Source: Agrilactobacillus composti DSM 18527 = JCM 14202 | Lineage (GTDB): Bacteria > Bacillota > Bacilli > Lactobacillales > Lactobacillaceae | Direction of reading: 5' to 3' | Length of the DNA stretch: 64,000 bases | Assembly: GCF_001436375.1 (NCBI RefSeq) | Contig: NZ_AZGA01000020.1 | Coordinates: 1-64,000, forward strand | Part shown: one piece after another, positions 35,929-43,933 of the stretch | Layout: each line of letters opens with the position of its first letter | Numbering within the stretch: position 1 is the stretch's first letter | Translations under genes and position numbers: made by a program | Notes under the pieces: model-generated | The model's database searches: none | Seen by the model: the letters and a program-made list of their open reading frames with translations, nothing else | Told to the model about the DNA's origin: nothing

Positions 35929-35974
35929 AAAAAGAGCTTTATGTCCGAATTATCTGGGATAAAGCTCTTTTTTA
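35929..35974 (+). terminator. Intrinsic terminator of the first lyase-like gene
   Basis: AAAAAGAGCTTTAT pairs ATAAAGCTCTTTTT around TCCGAATTATCTGGG. It is nearly the same as the terminator at 34247, so a duplicated terminator flanks this gene on both sides. Confidence 0.85.
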
Positions 35975-36035
35975 ATATCAGTGGTTTTACTTGGTCAAGT
36001 TAACGACTGGGTATTTACGTTAAGAATGACGATTA

Positions 36036-36722
36036 TTATGATTGCCGGGGCAGACTAGCGGCGATGGTTTGTTGGATATATTGATTCTTTAATTGTTGCA
36101 GTTTTTGGGGTTGTTGCGCTAAACTGGGCGTTTCTTTGAGTTGAGCCGCTAATTTTGTTTTAACGTTGTTTTGAAGTTGTGCCTGGTACGTCTTTGAACG
36201 CAACTGTTTACCCACTTGGGTCAATTGCTTTTTACTCAGCAGGTACCAATTTGAAGCTAAATGGTAAGTGATGACTTGCTTTTTAAGCTGGTTTTGGTTG
36301 GTGATACCGAAGAATAGAGTTCTTGCCAGGGCGTTTTGATAGACATATTGGGTGTTTTGCGTTGATCGTTGCGCCTTAGAATTACCTTGGCGTTTGATCA
36401 CGACGGTCTTACTTTTGTTTAAGATCGTGGACGTTTTATGGGTACTGGGATTTTTGGTGGCATAGGCGGTATAAATAGTTTTACCTTGTTTGACCGGTTG
36501 AGCCACCATAATTTCGTTGTTATGAATGTTCACAATAGGGGCGACTTTGGCAACCGTTGTGGTGGTCGTGACTTTTGTGCCGTAGTGATAATGGACATCT
36601 AAGAGCAAACTGCCTTGAATCAGCAGCAAGATTGCTACTAGACATAGGGCTAAGCCATGGTGGCGGCGGTAAAATAAGAAGCCGATAGCAAAGGCTAATA
36701 AGACAGAAATTAACAGTAACAT
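36036..36722 (-). CDS. DUF4811 membrane-anchored protein
   Basis: The 228-residue protein has two N-terminal membrane helices (about 1-17 and 24-42), an extracytoplasmic beta-rich region and a Gln/Lys-rich C-terminal helical region. The pattern (VTTTTTVAKVAPI, IYTAYATKNP) and position directly behind an MFS multidrug pump fit DUF4811, which is found next to DHA2 pumps in lactobacilli. Its start codon shares a base with the MFS stop, so they are translationally coupled. It may be an accessory subunit of the pump; function untested. Confidence 0.78.
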   Translation of the reverse strand: MLLLISVLLAFAIGFLFYRRHHGLALCLVAILLLIQGSLLLDVHYHYGTKVTTTTTVAKVAPIVNIHNNEIMVAQPVKQGKTIYTAYATKNPSTHKTSTILNKSKTVVIKRQGNSKAQRSTQNTQYVYQNALARTLFFGITNQNQLKKQVITYHLASNWYLLSKKQLTQVGKQLRSKTYQAQLQNNVKTKLAAQLKETPSLAQQPQKLQQLKNQYIQQTIAASLPRQS

Positions 36723-38137
36723 CAGTTGACCTTCTTTCCGATGCGGTTGGTTAGAAATAGCGCTGGAATCACGCCTAACAGGGTGCCAAGGCTAGTCCAA
36801 ATAAAGGCTGTTTGATAAGCATTATTCGTCGTAGCTGTCGTGGCAACGTTGCTACCCACGATACTTTGAATCACCCCGGCTAGTACAGCAGTGGCCACAG
36901 AACCGCCAATATTTTGGGCCATCCGGGTGGTGACGGTGGCTTGGGGAATCCATTTGGGATCTAAACCCGTGTAAGCATCCGACATTACGGGGATGGTAAT
37001 GCCACTACGGGTCAAGCCCATTAAGAATAAAATCAGCAAAATTACCCATTGGGTTGTCGCGGCGGTAACGAAAATAAATGGTGCAGTAGTTACGGCTGCG
37101 GCAACCATCGAAATGAGAACGACCCATTTGGCACCATATTTATCGGTCAAAGTACCCGCCCACGTCCGGGTCACTAACATGCCCGCACCTTGGGCAATGA
37201 GATAAATACCTACCCAAATCACACTGAGATGGCGAATATTTTGTAAATATAAAGGCAGGACGAACATGACGCCGTTCACCATCAAACCGGATAAGAACAA
37301 TAAAGCTGTGGAGGCTGAAAAGTTAGCGTTGCTGAAAAGTTTCAGGGGAATCAGCGCTTTTTCAGGGCGCTTGAAGGCATAGATAATATAGGCCAACAGA
37401 CAATCAATGCCCAACAATCCAGGCAACAGGACTGCTAACTTGCCAAAAACATTGTCAGAACTATAATTGGTGATTGCGATAATAATACCGGCAAAAGTGC
37501 CAACGATGAGTAAGAATCCTGAGAAGTCAAAAGCCTTACCTTTTACTGCGGGGATAAACTTAGGGAGTTCAATCAATGTGGCGGTTAAGGCAATTATGAC
37601 CAAAGGGATGTTAATAAAAAATAACCAGTGCCAGTTCAAATATTTGATCAACGTGCCGCCAACAGTGGGGCCAAGGATGGGGGCGAAGACAATGGGCAGT
37701 CCGATAACGGACATGAGTTTTCCCAAGGAGCGCCCATGGGCAGCCTGAATAGCTAAGGCACTCATGCCCGTGATAACAACGCCGGCACCGGCCCCTTGGA
37801 TAATGCGACCAATAATCAGAGCTGGAATCGAATTAGCGACGCCGGAGATAATTGAACCTATCATGAAAATCAGCAGGGCAATTTCTTGTAATAATTTACC
37901 AGAGACTTGGTCTAACAGCCAACCCGCTAACGGGACGGCAAGGCCCAGGGCTAAAACATAAGCGGTGGCCACCCATTGCATTGTATTGACAGTTGAACTT
38001 AAATCTTTCATGATGGTGTTAATGCCAACGTTGGTCATGGTGGTATCTAACATGGGAACGATGGCGCCTAATACTAAGACCAAACCAATTTTGGCGACAG
38101 TTGGTTCGGAGGATTCTTTCGTGGTGGTTTCATACAT
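36722..38137 (-). CDS. DHA2-family multidrug MFS transporter (14 helices)
   Basis: About 471 residues with fourteen hydrophobic segments and EmrB/QacA hallmarks: LDTTMTNVGINTIMKDL in helix 1, motif C GPTVGG in helix 5 region, and GRIIQGAGAGVVITG in helix 4. Start chosen at the ATG at 38137; a TTG two codons upstream is too close to the GGAG site. The TetR-family gene lies divergently 80 bases away with an operator palindrome between them, the classic pump-repressor layout. Drug or toxic-compound export is inferred; substrates unknown. Confidence 0.87.
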   Translation of the reverse strand: MYETTTKESSEPTVAKIGLVLVLGAIVPMLDTTMTNVGINTIMKDLSSTVNTMQWVATAYVLALGLAVPLAGWLLDQVSGKLLQEIALLIFMIGSIISGVANSIPALIIGRIIQGAGAGVVITGMSALAIQAAHGRSLGKLMSVIGLPIVFAPILGPTVGGTLIKYLNWHWLFFINIPLVIIALTATLIELPKFIPAVKGKAFDFSGFLLIVGTFAGIIIAITNYSSDNVFGKLAVLLPGLLGIDCLLAYIIYAFKRPEKALIPLKLFSNANFSASTALLFLSGLMVNGVMFVLPLYLQNIRHLSVIWVGIYLIAQGAGMLVTRTWAGTLTDKYGAKWVVLISMVAAAVTTAPFIFVTAATTQWVILLILFLMGLTRSGITIPVMSDAYTGLDPKWIPQATVTTRMAQNIGGSVATAVLAGVIQSIVGSNVATTATTNNAYQTAFIWTSLGTLLGVIPALFLTNRIGKKVN

Positions 38138-38157
38138 ATACAACTCACTCCTTTTAG

Positions 38158-38172
38158 AGTACTTTAAGTACC
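38158..38172. promoter_or_regulatory. TetR operator palindrome, copy 1
   Basis: AGTACTTTAAGTACC, embedded in a wider dyad CTTTTAG...CTAAAGG, lies in the divergent MFS/TetR intergenic region. It matches the operator at 39958 in 14 of 15 positions when reversed. Confidence 0.75.
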
Positions 38173-38223
38173 CTAAAGGATAATAACACCTTTTTTTCGG
38201 ATGTCAACAAAGGAGGAACAAAT

Positions 38224-38847
38224 TTGGAGAATGAACCAAAAGCCACTCGGCGTCGGGGCAAAGTTTTAGAAAATGCCATTTTAACGGCGGCCTGGGAACA
38301 GTTACAACAACATGGTTATGCCGGCATGACCATGGATGACATTGCCAAAACAGCCCACACCAATAAAAATGCTATCTATCGCCGTTGGCCCACCAAGCTG
38401 GATGTGACCATTGCCACGTTACAGATACATGTATCCCTTAAAGACTTTTACCTCCCGGATACTGGGGACTTACGTGACGATGTGGTGGCATTTTTATCGG
38501 AGAGTATCCCCTTGATCAATGCCATCGGGGTCCAGAACATTAAAGCCATTGCCCGGGATCGGGTATTGACCATTCAAAGTGTTCTGGATGCCCGGGCTAA
38601 ACAGGACCCAGCTAAAAAGGGGCCGAGTTTTCAAGAAAATATTGTGGTCCAGTACTTGAAAACTATTTTACAGCGGGCGTTTTTGCGGGGAGAATTGACC
38701 ACCGACCCCAAAGACTTCGATGGGGTCATTTTAAACCTACCTGTTTTATTGATTTTGTCTCGCTTGATCACTGAGAACACCTACGACCAGCAAACCATTG
38801 AATTTTTCGTGGATAAGGTATTGTTACCCGTCTTTAAAGCCCAATAA
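38224..38847 (+). CDS. TetR/AcrR-family repressor
   Basis: The 207-residue protein has an N-terminal TetR helix-turn-helix (residues about 14-60, GYAGMTMDDIAKTAHTNKNA, then IYRRWPTK) and an all-alpha ligand-binding domain typical of the TetR_C_16-like group. Start TTG at 38224 follows GGAGG with six bases between. It is divergent from the MFS pump, whose promoter region contains a palindrome that recurs before the ABC transporter at 39995, so it probably controls both. The inducer is unknown. Confidence 0.85.
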   Translation: MENEPKATRRRGKVLENAILTAAWEQLQQHGYAGMTMDDIAKTAHTNKNAIYRRWPTKLDVTIATLQIHVSLKDFYLPDTGDLRDDVVAFLSESIPLINAIGVQNIKAIARDRVLTIQSVLDARAKQDPAKKGPSFQENIVVQYLKTILQRAFLRGELTTDPKDFDGVILNLPVLLILSRLITENTYDQQTIEFFVDKVLLPVFKAQ

Positions 38848-38856
38848 TTGGCCATT

Positions 38857-38908
38857 AAAATACCGACTCGCCAGAACTGCATTATCTGGTGGGTCGGTAT
38901 TTTTGCAT
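38857..38908. terminator. Bidirectional terminator between tetR and phosphoesterase genes
   Basis: AAAATACCGAC...CCAGA pairs TCTGG...GTCGGTATTTTT. It serves the convergent genes ending at 38847 and 38915. Confidence 0.8.
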
Positions 38909-38914
38909 TGATTA

Positions 38915-39769
38915 TCAGTAAGGCAATAAGTGATGGCTGCGGCGAAAAGCAATGGCGTCTTGGCGGTAACCAAATTGGTCATTGGCTTGTTTCAAAGCAG
39001 CCTCATCATGGTTATAAGTTTGGCCGGTACGCCGCAATTGTTCGTACAAAGCGTAATAGGGTAAGTTAGCAGCCTTAGCGGTGGCCAATTCCTGTTCCAC
39101 ATCATAGGGTATTCGCCGCAGGTCCACTTGGTTGACCCCATTATCAGCCACATCCAACAAAGCATACTCGGCCCGGTGGTCTTTGGATAAAGGCGTCCAA
39201 GGGTCATAGGCCTGGCCCACAGCCCCAGGATTGATGATCAATTGACCTTGGGAGCTATACCGCATTAATTGTTGGTGAATATGGCCGAAAACTGCAATGT
39301 CTAACTGCTGGTCGGCAAAGAGATTGTCGTAGTTAGCTTGGGGTTGTTCCGGATAAAGGTCACGGCCATAGGATTTATGGGGCAAGTTGTGAGACAAGCC
39401 AATGGTCAAAGGTCCCACGTGTTGCACAGTGGCAATGGGATGCTGGCGCATGTTTTGAATTAGAGTTGGGGTCAAGCGTTGTTCAACGTAACTACAAATT
39501 TTCATAAAGTAAATATCAAAAGTATTGTCCACGACCCCCGCGCCCCCGAGGATCGAGAAAAAAGAATCTTCCCAGTTACCGTTTAGGATAACATCGGTAT
39601 GGACACTATTTAACAGGTCAAATAAGTCGCTACCTCCGGGCCCGGGGAGGATTAAATCGCCTAAGAACCAGTAACGGGTGGCCTGGTGGGCTTTGGCGTC
39701 AGCTAAAACGGCTGCCAAAGCGGTGGCATTGCCATGGACATCGGCCAGCAAAGCAATTCGTTCAGACAT
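38915..39769 (-). CDS. Metallophosphoesterase family protein
   Basis: The 284-residue protein carries calcineurin-like phosphoesterase motifs: DVHGN (residue about 10), GDLILPGPG (about 38), NGNWE (about 65, for GNHD), SHNLPH (about 125) and GHIHQQ (about 165). These bind a two-metal centre. Similar stand-alone proteins are YfcE-like phosphodiesterases of unknown physiological substrate. The ATG at 39769 follows GAAAGGA with eight bases between; an upstream in-frame ATG/TTG has no site. Confidence 0.82.
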   Translation of the reverse strand: MSERIALLADVHGNATALAAVLADAKAHQATRYWFLGDLILPGPGGSDLFDLLNSVHTDVILNGNWEDSFFSILGGAGVVDNTFDIYFMKICSYVEQRLTPTLIQNMRQHPIATVQHVGPLTIGLSHNLPHKSYGRDLYPEQPQANYDNLFADQQLDIAVFGHIHQQLMRYSSQGQLIINPGAVGQAYDPWTPLSKDHRAEYALLDVADNGVNQVDLRRIPYDVEQELATAKAANLPYYALYEQLRRTGQTYNHDEAALKQANDQFGYRQDAIAFRRSHHLLPY

Positions 39770-39957
39770 GAAATCGGTCCTTTCTAACATAGCATAGTCA
39801 AAGTATAGGCCAAAATAAAGGTGGGAACAACTTCAAAACTTGGTTTATTTCCCGGGAAATAATTTCGAAATAATATCTGAAACCCCTTACGGTGGCCGAT
39901 TCTTTGAAAAGAGGTTGCTTTTTAAATAAATCGATGTTAGACTATTTTGAAAATAAG

Positions 39958-39972
39958 GTACTTAAAGTACCT
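39958..39972. promoter_or_regulatory. TetR operator palindrome, copy 2
   Basis: GGTACTTAAAGTACC is a near-perfect palindrome 22 bases before the ABC ATPase start. It is the same element as at 38158, which links this transporter to the TetR repressor 1.1 kb away. Confidence 0.75.
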
Positions 39973-39994
39973 AAGTAATTTGAGGTGACGTACC

Positions 39995-40924
39995 ATGACA
40001 ATGATTGAAACCGAAAATTTGGCGAAGTCCTTTGGCCACAAGCAAGTTTTGACAGATATTAATTTAAATGTGCAAGCAGGTGATATTTACGGCTTTTTAG
40101 GTTTAAACGGGGCCAGGAAATCCACCACCATGCGCCTATTATTAAAAATGATTCAGCCCACCAAAGGGACAATTTTTTTAGACGGGCAAAATACCGACAC
40201 TTTACCAGCGATATTTTGGAATCAAGTGGGCTATTTGATCGAAACTCCCCACGCTTATCCCAACTTTACGGTGCCGGAGAATTTGACCATGTATGCCCAA
40301 CAGCGCTTGATCCCGGCTAAGGAAATTGCCCCTCGGATCAAAGCCTTGGCCGTCCAATTGTTATTGACCCCTTATCTAGACGTGAAAACCAAGGCCTTAT
40401 CCCTGGGTAATAATCAAAAGATTGGTTTGGCTAAAGCGCTGATTCATCATCCCCGGATTTTATTGCTGGATGAACCCACCAACGGCCTGGACCCGGAAAG
40501 CCTGGTAGCCGTGCGTCGTTTATTAAAACAGCAAGCCAAACAGGGCACCACCATCCTGATTTCCAGCCACTTACTGGGAGAAATGGAAGCCATGGTGAAC
40601 CGCATCGGCATTTTGACCCAGGGCCAATTAGTGCGGGAATTGAGCTTTGACCAATTTGAACAGGAGCGCCACACCCAATTGGCCATTGACGGGGTGAGTA
40701 AAGACAGTCAATTGGCGGCCTTTTTGACCGAAAAAGGGCTTCGGACCACTTATCAGCAACAAGAATTAGTGGTCAGCGGCGTACCCCAAAATGATTACGG
40801 CACCTTGCTGCATGCCATTGAGAGCCAGGGCTTTCGCCCAACCAGTTTTAAACCCCTGGCTGAGAATTTAGAAGCATTTTTCTTACGGCAGATAGGAGAT
40901 GATCAACATGTGGTCCATGACTAA
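39995..40924 (+). CDS. ABC transporter ATP-binding protein with altered Walker A
   Basis: The 309-residue protein resembles BcrA/bacitracin-type exporters: Walker A region GLNGARKSTT (residues 36-45), signature region ALSLGNNQKIGLAKAL, Walker B ILLLDEPTNGLDP, and a switch histidine in ISSHLLGEME. The conserved glycine before the Walker A lysine is replaced by arginine (codon AGG at 40115-40117, one transition from GGG), which should impair ATP binding. Together with the broken permease gene that overlaps its end, this marks a decaying transporter. The operator at 39958 suggests former control by the TetR protein. Confidence 0.82.
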   Translation: MTMIETENLAKSFGHKQVLTDINLNVQAGDIYGFLGLNGARKSTTMRLLLKMIQPTKGTIFLDGQNTDTLPAIFWNQVGYLIETPHAYPNFTVPENLTMYAQQRLIPAKEIAPRIKALAVQLLLTPYLDVKTKALSLGNNQKIGLAKALIHHPRILLLDEPTNGLDPESLVAVRRLLKQQAKQGTTILISSHLLGEMEAMVNRIGILTQGQLVRELSFDQFEQERHTQLAIDGVSKDSQLAAFLTEKGLRTTYQQQELVVSGVPQNDYGTLLHAIESQGFRPTSFKPLAENLEAFFLRQIGDDQHVVHD

Positions 40925-41604
40925 ATTAGAACTGAAGAAGATTTGGCGGGGTAAATTGCCCATTTATTTATTTTTAGGCTTTGTCCTACTCTTATTTATC
41001 AATCACAGCGCCCATAGTTGGTCGGCTTATCTAGTGGGTAAATTAGGCTGGATCACGTTGATTATGGGGATGATGGGCTTTGGCGTTTTGAGCAGTTGGG
41101 TTTTTGGCCGGGAGTACCAAGACGAAACCTTCAAAGACCTATTGGCCCTGCCAATTTCTAGAAATCAAATCGTCGGCGCTAAATTGATTGCTTTGATTAG
41201 CACCGAGATTTTGCTCACCCTAGCCTGCGCCGGCTGAACGGTATTGATGGGCAAGACCCTTTTGCGGTTTGGGGCCTTGCCTAAGAACGGCCTAGGCAGT
41301 CTGTTTGGCCATTTTGCCCTGGCTATGTTGGTGGATATGGTCTTGGCCTGCCTTTATCCGTTACTGGCCAGTTTATCTAGAGGCTTATTGACGCCAATCT
41401 GTGCCGCCTTTGCGGTTTTACTCATCGGCCGGCTCATGGCCAATGTCCCCAGCGGCCACTATTTCCCCTGGGCCGTGCCGCTTTTAGCCATGGGCCAGGT
41501 TTAATAGCCTGAATGTGGTGAGCTGGTTGCTGGTCCTTATGGTGGGCGTTGTCAGTGTCCTGGGCACCATGTATTGGTGGACCTACCAGGACCATACAGA
41601 TTAG
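40908..41604 (+). pseudogene. ABC-2 permease gene broken by a nonsense codon and a frameshift
   Basis: The first part (MWSMTKLELKKIW onward) is an ABC-2-type permease start with helices and VFGREYQDETFKDLLALPIS, which is typical of the family. An in-frame TGA at 41235-41237 interrupts it; the same frame then continues (LMGKTLLRFGALP) to a stop near 41504. The final part resumes in another frame (LNVVSWLLVLMVGVVSVLG, ending YQDHTD at 41604). Two independent lesions mean it is very likely inactive. Start at 40908 has AGGAG nine bases upstream. Confidence 0.8.
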
Positions 41605-41674
41605 TTGTTAGTTTTTGTAACGCCAGTCAGCCCAGTCTTAAGTTAGCGGAACCTATTAATAAGAGATGATTACC

Positions 41675-42664
41675 ATGAATCAATTGGATCAAAAAGTTAA
41701 AAATAACAAAAATGGACAAGATGCCACGCAGAAAGCGGCCATCCTTAACATCAAAATTGCCTCCCGCCATCTGTGGTTGAATGCCGCGGCGTACTTGACC
41801 ATTTTTGGGTTAGAATATTGGCTAGCCAACTTGGGTCATTCTGCCGTATTGAGGGCCGATGCCTTTAACAATCTGTCTGGCATTATTTCCACATTGCTCT
41901 TAATGATTGGCCTCCGGGCCGCCAGCCAAACCGAAGTGGTGGCCAGAACCCGCCGTTACCCGGACAAATTAGCCAAGAAACGCTTGCCCTTATCCTGGTT
42001 ATCTCGCTTTAGATTCCAAACCGTCTTTACGCTAGTCAGCAGTATTTTGATGGTGGTCGTCGCCTTTCAAATTATTTTCTCAGGCTTCGATCATTTGCAC
42101 GGGGCCACAGTAAGCGGTGCACCCCAACCCTTAGCCGCAGTCGGGGCCTTGATAGCCAGTCTCATGATGTTAGTGGTTTGGTTCTTTAATAAGAGAATTG
42201 GTCGGCGCTTGCATAACGTAGCCCTGTTAGCTTCGGCTCAGGATAGTTTAGGGGATGCTTTGACCAGTATCGGCACCTTATTGTCCATTGTCGGGACGGT
42301 CTTCCTAGGGGTTCAGTGGTTAGATCCCTTGGCCAGTATCGTGGTGGGGGTATTTATCCTCTACTCGGGATTTTTGATTTTCCGGACCAGTAGTCTGAAT
42401 TTAGTGGATTATTTTGACCCTAAAGTCGAAGCTCAATTTACCCAAACCATCGCCACGTTGTCAGCCGTGCATCAAGTGGTACGCCTAAAAGCCCACTACA
42501 GCGGTGATTTAGTCGCCGTAGATGTGTTGATTGCCGTGGATCCTGCCATGACTACCTTGAAAAGTTATGAACTGGGGGAAGACATCAAGGCGGTGATGCG
42601 CCAAAAGTATGGAGTCGCTGATGTGACCGTGGCCGTGATGCCAGATATCAAATTAGGCGATTAA
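41675..42664 (+). CDS. Cation diffusion facilitator family transporter
   Basis: About 329 residues, with six membrane helices and the paired metal-site motifs LRADAFNNLSGI (helix 2) and SAQDSLGDALTSIG (helix 5), followed by the cytoplasmic domain (about 240-325, ending VTVAVMPDIKL). CDF proteins export Zn, Mn, Fe or Co in exchange for protons. The helix-2 His-x3-Asp of zinc transporters is replaced by an Arg-Ala-Asp form, so the metal is not predicted. ATG at 41675 fits the AAGAG site better than the ATG at 41666. Unlike the CDF gene at 10198, this one is intact. Confidence 0.85.
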   Translation: MNQLDQKVKNNKNGQDATQKAAILNIKIASRHLWLNAAAYLTIFGLEYWLANLGHSAVLRADAFNNLSGIISTLLLMIGLRAASQTEVVARTRRYPDKLAKKRLPLSWLSRFRFQTVFTLVSSILMVVVAFQIIFSGFDHLHGATVSGAPQPLAAVGALIASLMMLVVWFFNKRIGRRLHNVALLASAQDSLGDALTSIGTLLSIVGTVFLGVQWLDPLASIVVGVFILYSGFLIFRTSSLNLVDYFDPKVEAQFTQTIATLSAVHQVVRLKAHYSGDLVAVDVLIAVDPAMTTLKSYELGEDIKAVMRQKYGVADVTVAVMPDIKLGD

Positions 42665-42685
42665 AGCACGATTGTTGGCCCATGG

Positions 42686-42735
42686 GGCAGTTAAATTTCT
42701 GATTTTTATCAGGGATTAAACTGCCTATTTTTGTT
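42686..42735 (+). terminator. Intrinsic terminator of the CDF gene
   Basis: GGCAGTTAAAT pairs ATTAAACTGCC with an inner CTGAT/ATCAG stem and a TATTTTTG tail. Confidence 0.75.
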
Positions 42736-42775
42736 GGCTGACACTGACGAACCAAAAAAAGTAATCAGCTAACTA

Positions 42776-42806
42776 TTGACTTAGAGTGTACTGGAAGGTC
42801 TATGGT
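42776..42806 (+). promoter_or_regulatory. MerR-type promoter with 19-bp spacer
   Basis: TTGACT (42776-42781) and TATGGT (42801-42806) are separated by 19 bases, the overlong spacing that MerR-family activators correct. The spacer contains the dyad CTTAGAGT-GT-ACTGGAAG. It controls the SDR-cupin-SDR operon. No MerR gene is adjacent. Confidence 0.65.
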
Positions 42807-42828
42807 GTGATCATAACAGGAGGCCAAC

Positions 42829-43461
42829 ATGACAAAAATAATTATTTTAGGCGCCCACGGGCAAATTGCCCAATTGGTCCGCCAACGCTTATTAAAAGAA
42901 ACTGATGCCCAGTTAACCCTTTATTTACGCCACGCCCAACGCTTAGGCCAGATTGATGCTAAGCGGGAGACGGTGATTGACGGCGACGTCACTGATTTTG
43001 ACAAATTGTCTGCGGCTATTGCCGGGCAGGATATCGTTTATGCCAATCTAGGTGGTCGATTTGAACCCATGGCGCAAAACATTGTCCAAGCAATGACCGC
43101 CAATCATGTGTCAAGATTGATTTATGTCACGGGACTAGGATTGTATCACGAAGTACCCGGGGAATTCGGCCGTTGGGTCGAAGCAAGTATTGGTTCAGAT
43201 ATCATGGATGATACTCGGCGTGCAGCCAAAATCATTGAAGACTCAACCGTCAATTACACCATCATTCGAGCTGCGTACATGAATAATCAAGACGACATCA
43301 ATTACGAAACTACCCAAAAGGGCGAACCCTTTAAAGGGACCATTATTTCCCGCAAGAGTATCGCGGATTATATTATCAAACTGATTCAAAATCCACAATT
43401 AGACAACTATGCCAGTGTGGGGATTGATCAACCTGGCAGTGATGGGGACCGACCTTATTAA
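42829..43461 (+). CDS. NAD(P)-binding SDR-like protein (atypical SDR)
   Basis: The 210-residue protein has an N-terminal dinucleotide-binding motif IILGAHGQIAQLV (G-x-x-G-x-x-A type) and the conserved DGDVTDFDKL, YANLGG and IYVTGLGLY strands of NmrA/YwnB-like atypical SDRs. It lacks the catalytic YxxxK of classical SDRs. Such proteins are often redox sensors or reductases induced by electrophilic stress. It leads a three-gene operon with a cupin and a second SDR, behind a MerR-type promoter. GGAGG precedes the ATG. Confidence 0.8.
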   Translation: MTKIIILGAHGQIAQLVRQRLLKETDAQLTLYLRHAQRLGQIDAKRETVIDGDVTDFDKLSAAIAGQDIVYANLGGRFEPMAQNIVQAMTANHVSRLIYVTGLGLYHEVPGEFGRWVEASIGSDIMDDTRRAAKIIEDSTVNYTIIRAAYMNNQDDINYETTQKGEPFKGTIISRKSIADYIIKLIQNPQLDNYASVGIDQPGSDGDRPY

Positions 43462-43489
43462 ATCGATTTTATAAAAGGAGAATATTCAA

Positions 43490-43909
43490 ATGACAGAAAA
43501 CAATAATGAATCAGCCGTTAAGAACGGTATTTTTGAAATGGGTGCTAAAAATGACGCGTTTGCCAAGTATTTTGTAGGCCAGAGCTACTTGGCCAACCTG
43601 GTGGCGGATCCCGCCGTTAACGTGGGTGTGGGCAATGTAACTTTTGAACCCGGCTGCCGGAATAACTGGCATATCCATCACAATGGCTATCAGATTTTAT
43701 TGGTAACTGGTGGGGAGGGCTGGTACCAAGAAGCCGGTAAACCCGCGCAAAAACTCCACCCCGGGGATGTGGTGGTCACCCATGATGGCGTTAAACACTG
43801 GCATGGCGCTACGAAGGATAGCTGGTTCTCCCATGTCGCCATTACCGCTGGAACCCCGGAATGGTTAGAACCGGTTTCGGATGAAGATTACGCTAAACTA
43901 GCTGATTAA
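43490..43909 (+). CDS. Cupin-domain protein
   Basis: The 139-residue protein is a single cupin barrel. Motif 1 is seen in NWHIHHNGYQILLVTGGEGWYQ, given here as NWHIHHNGYQ and GGEGWYQEAG, and motif 2 in PGDVVVTHDGVKHWHGA, which together give a His-rich metal site. Such small cupins are usually annotated with carboxymuconolactone-decarboxylase relatives or quercetinase-like proteins; the true substrate is open. It is 28 bases after the SDR-like gene, with AAAAGGAG ten bases before the ATG. Confidence 0.82.
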   Translation: MTENNNESAVKNGIFEMGAKNDAFAKYFVGQSYLANLVADPAVNVGVGNVTFEPGCRNNWHIHHNGYQILLVTGGEGWYQEAGKPAQKLHPGDVVVTHDGVKHWHGATKDSWFSHVAITAGTPEWLEPVSDEDYAKLAD

Positions 43910-43933
43910 GGACGAAATAAAGGAGTTGATAAC

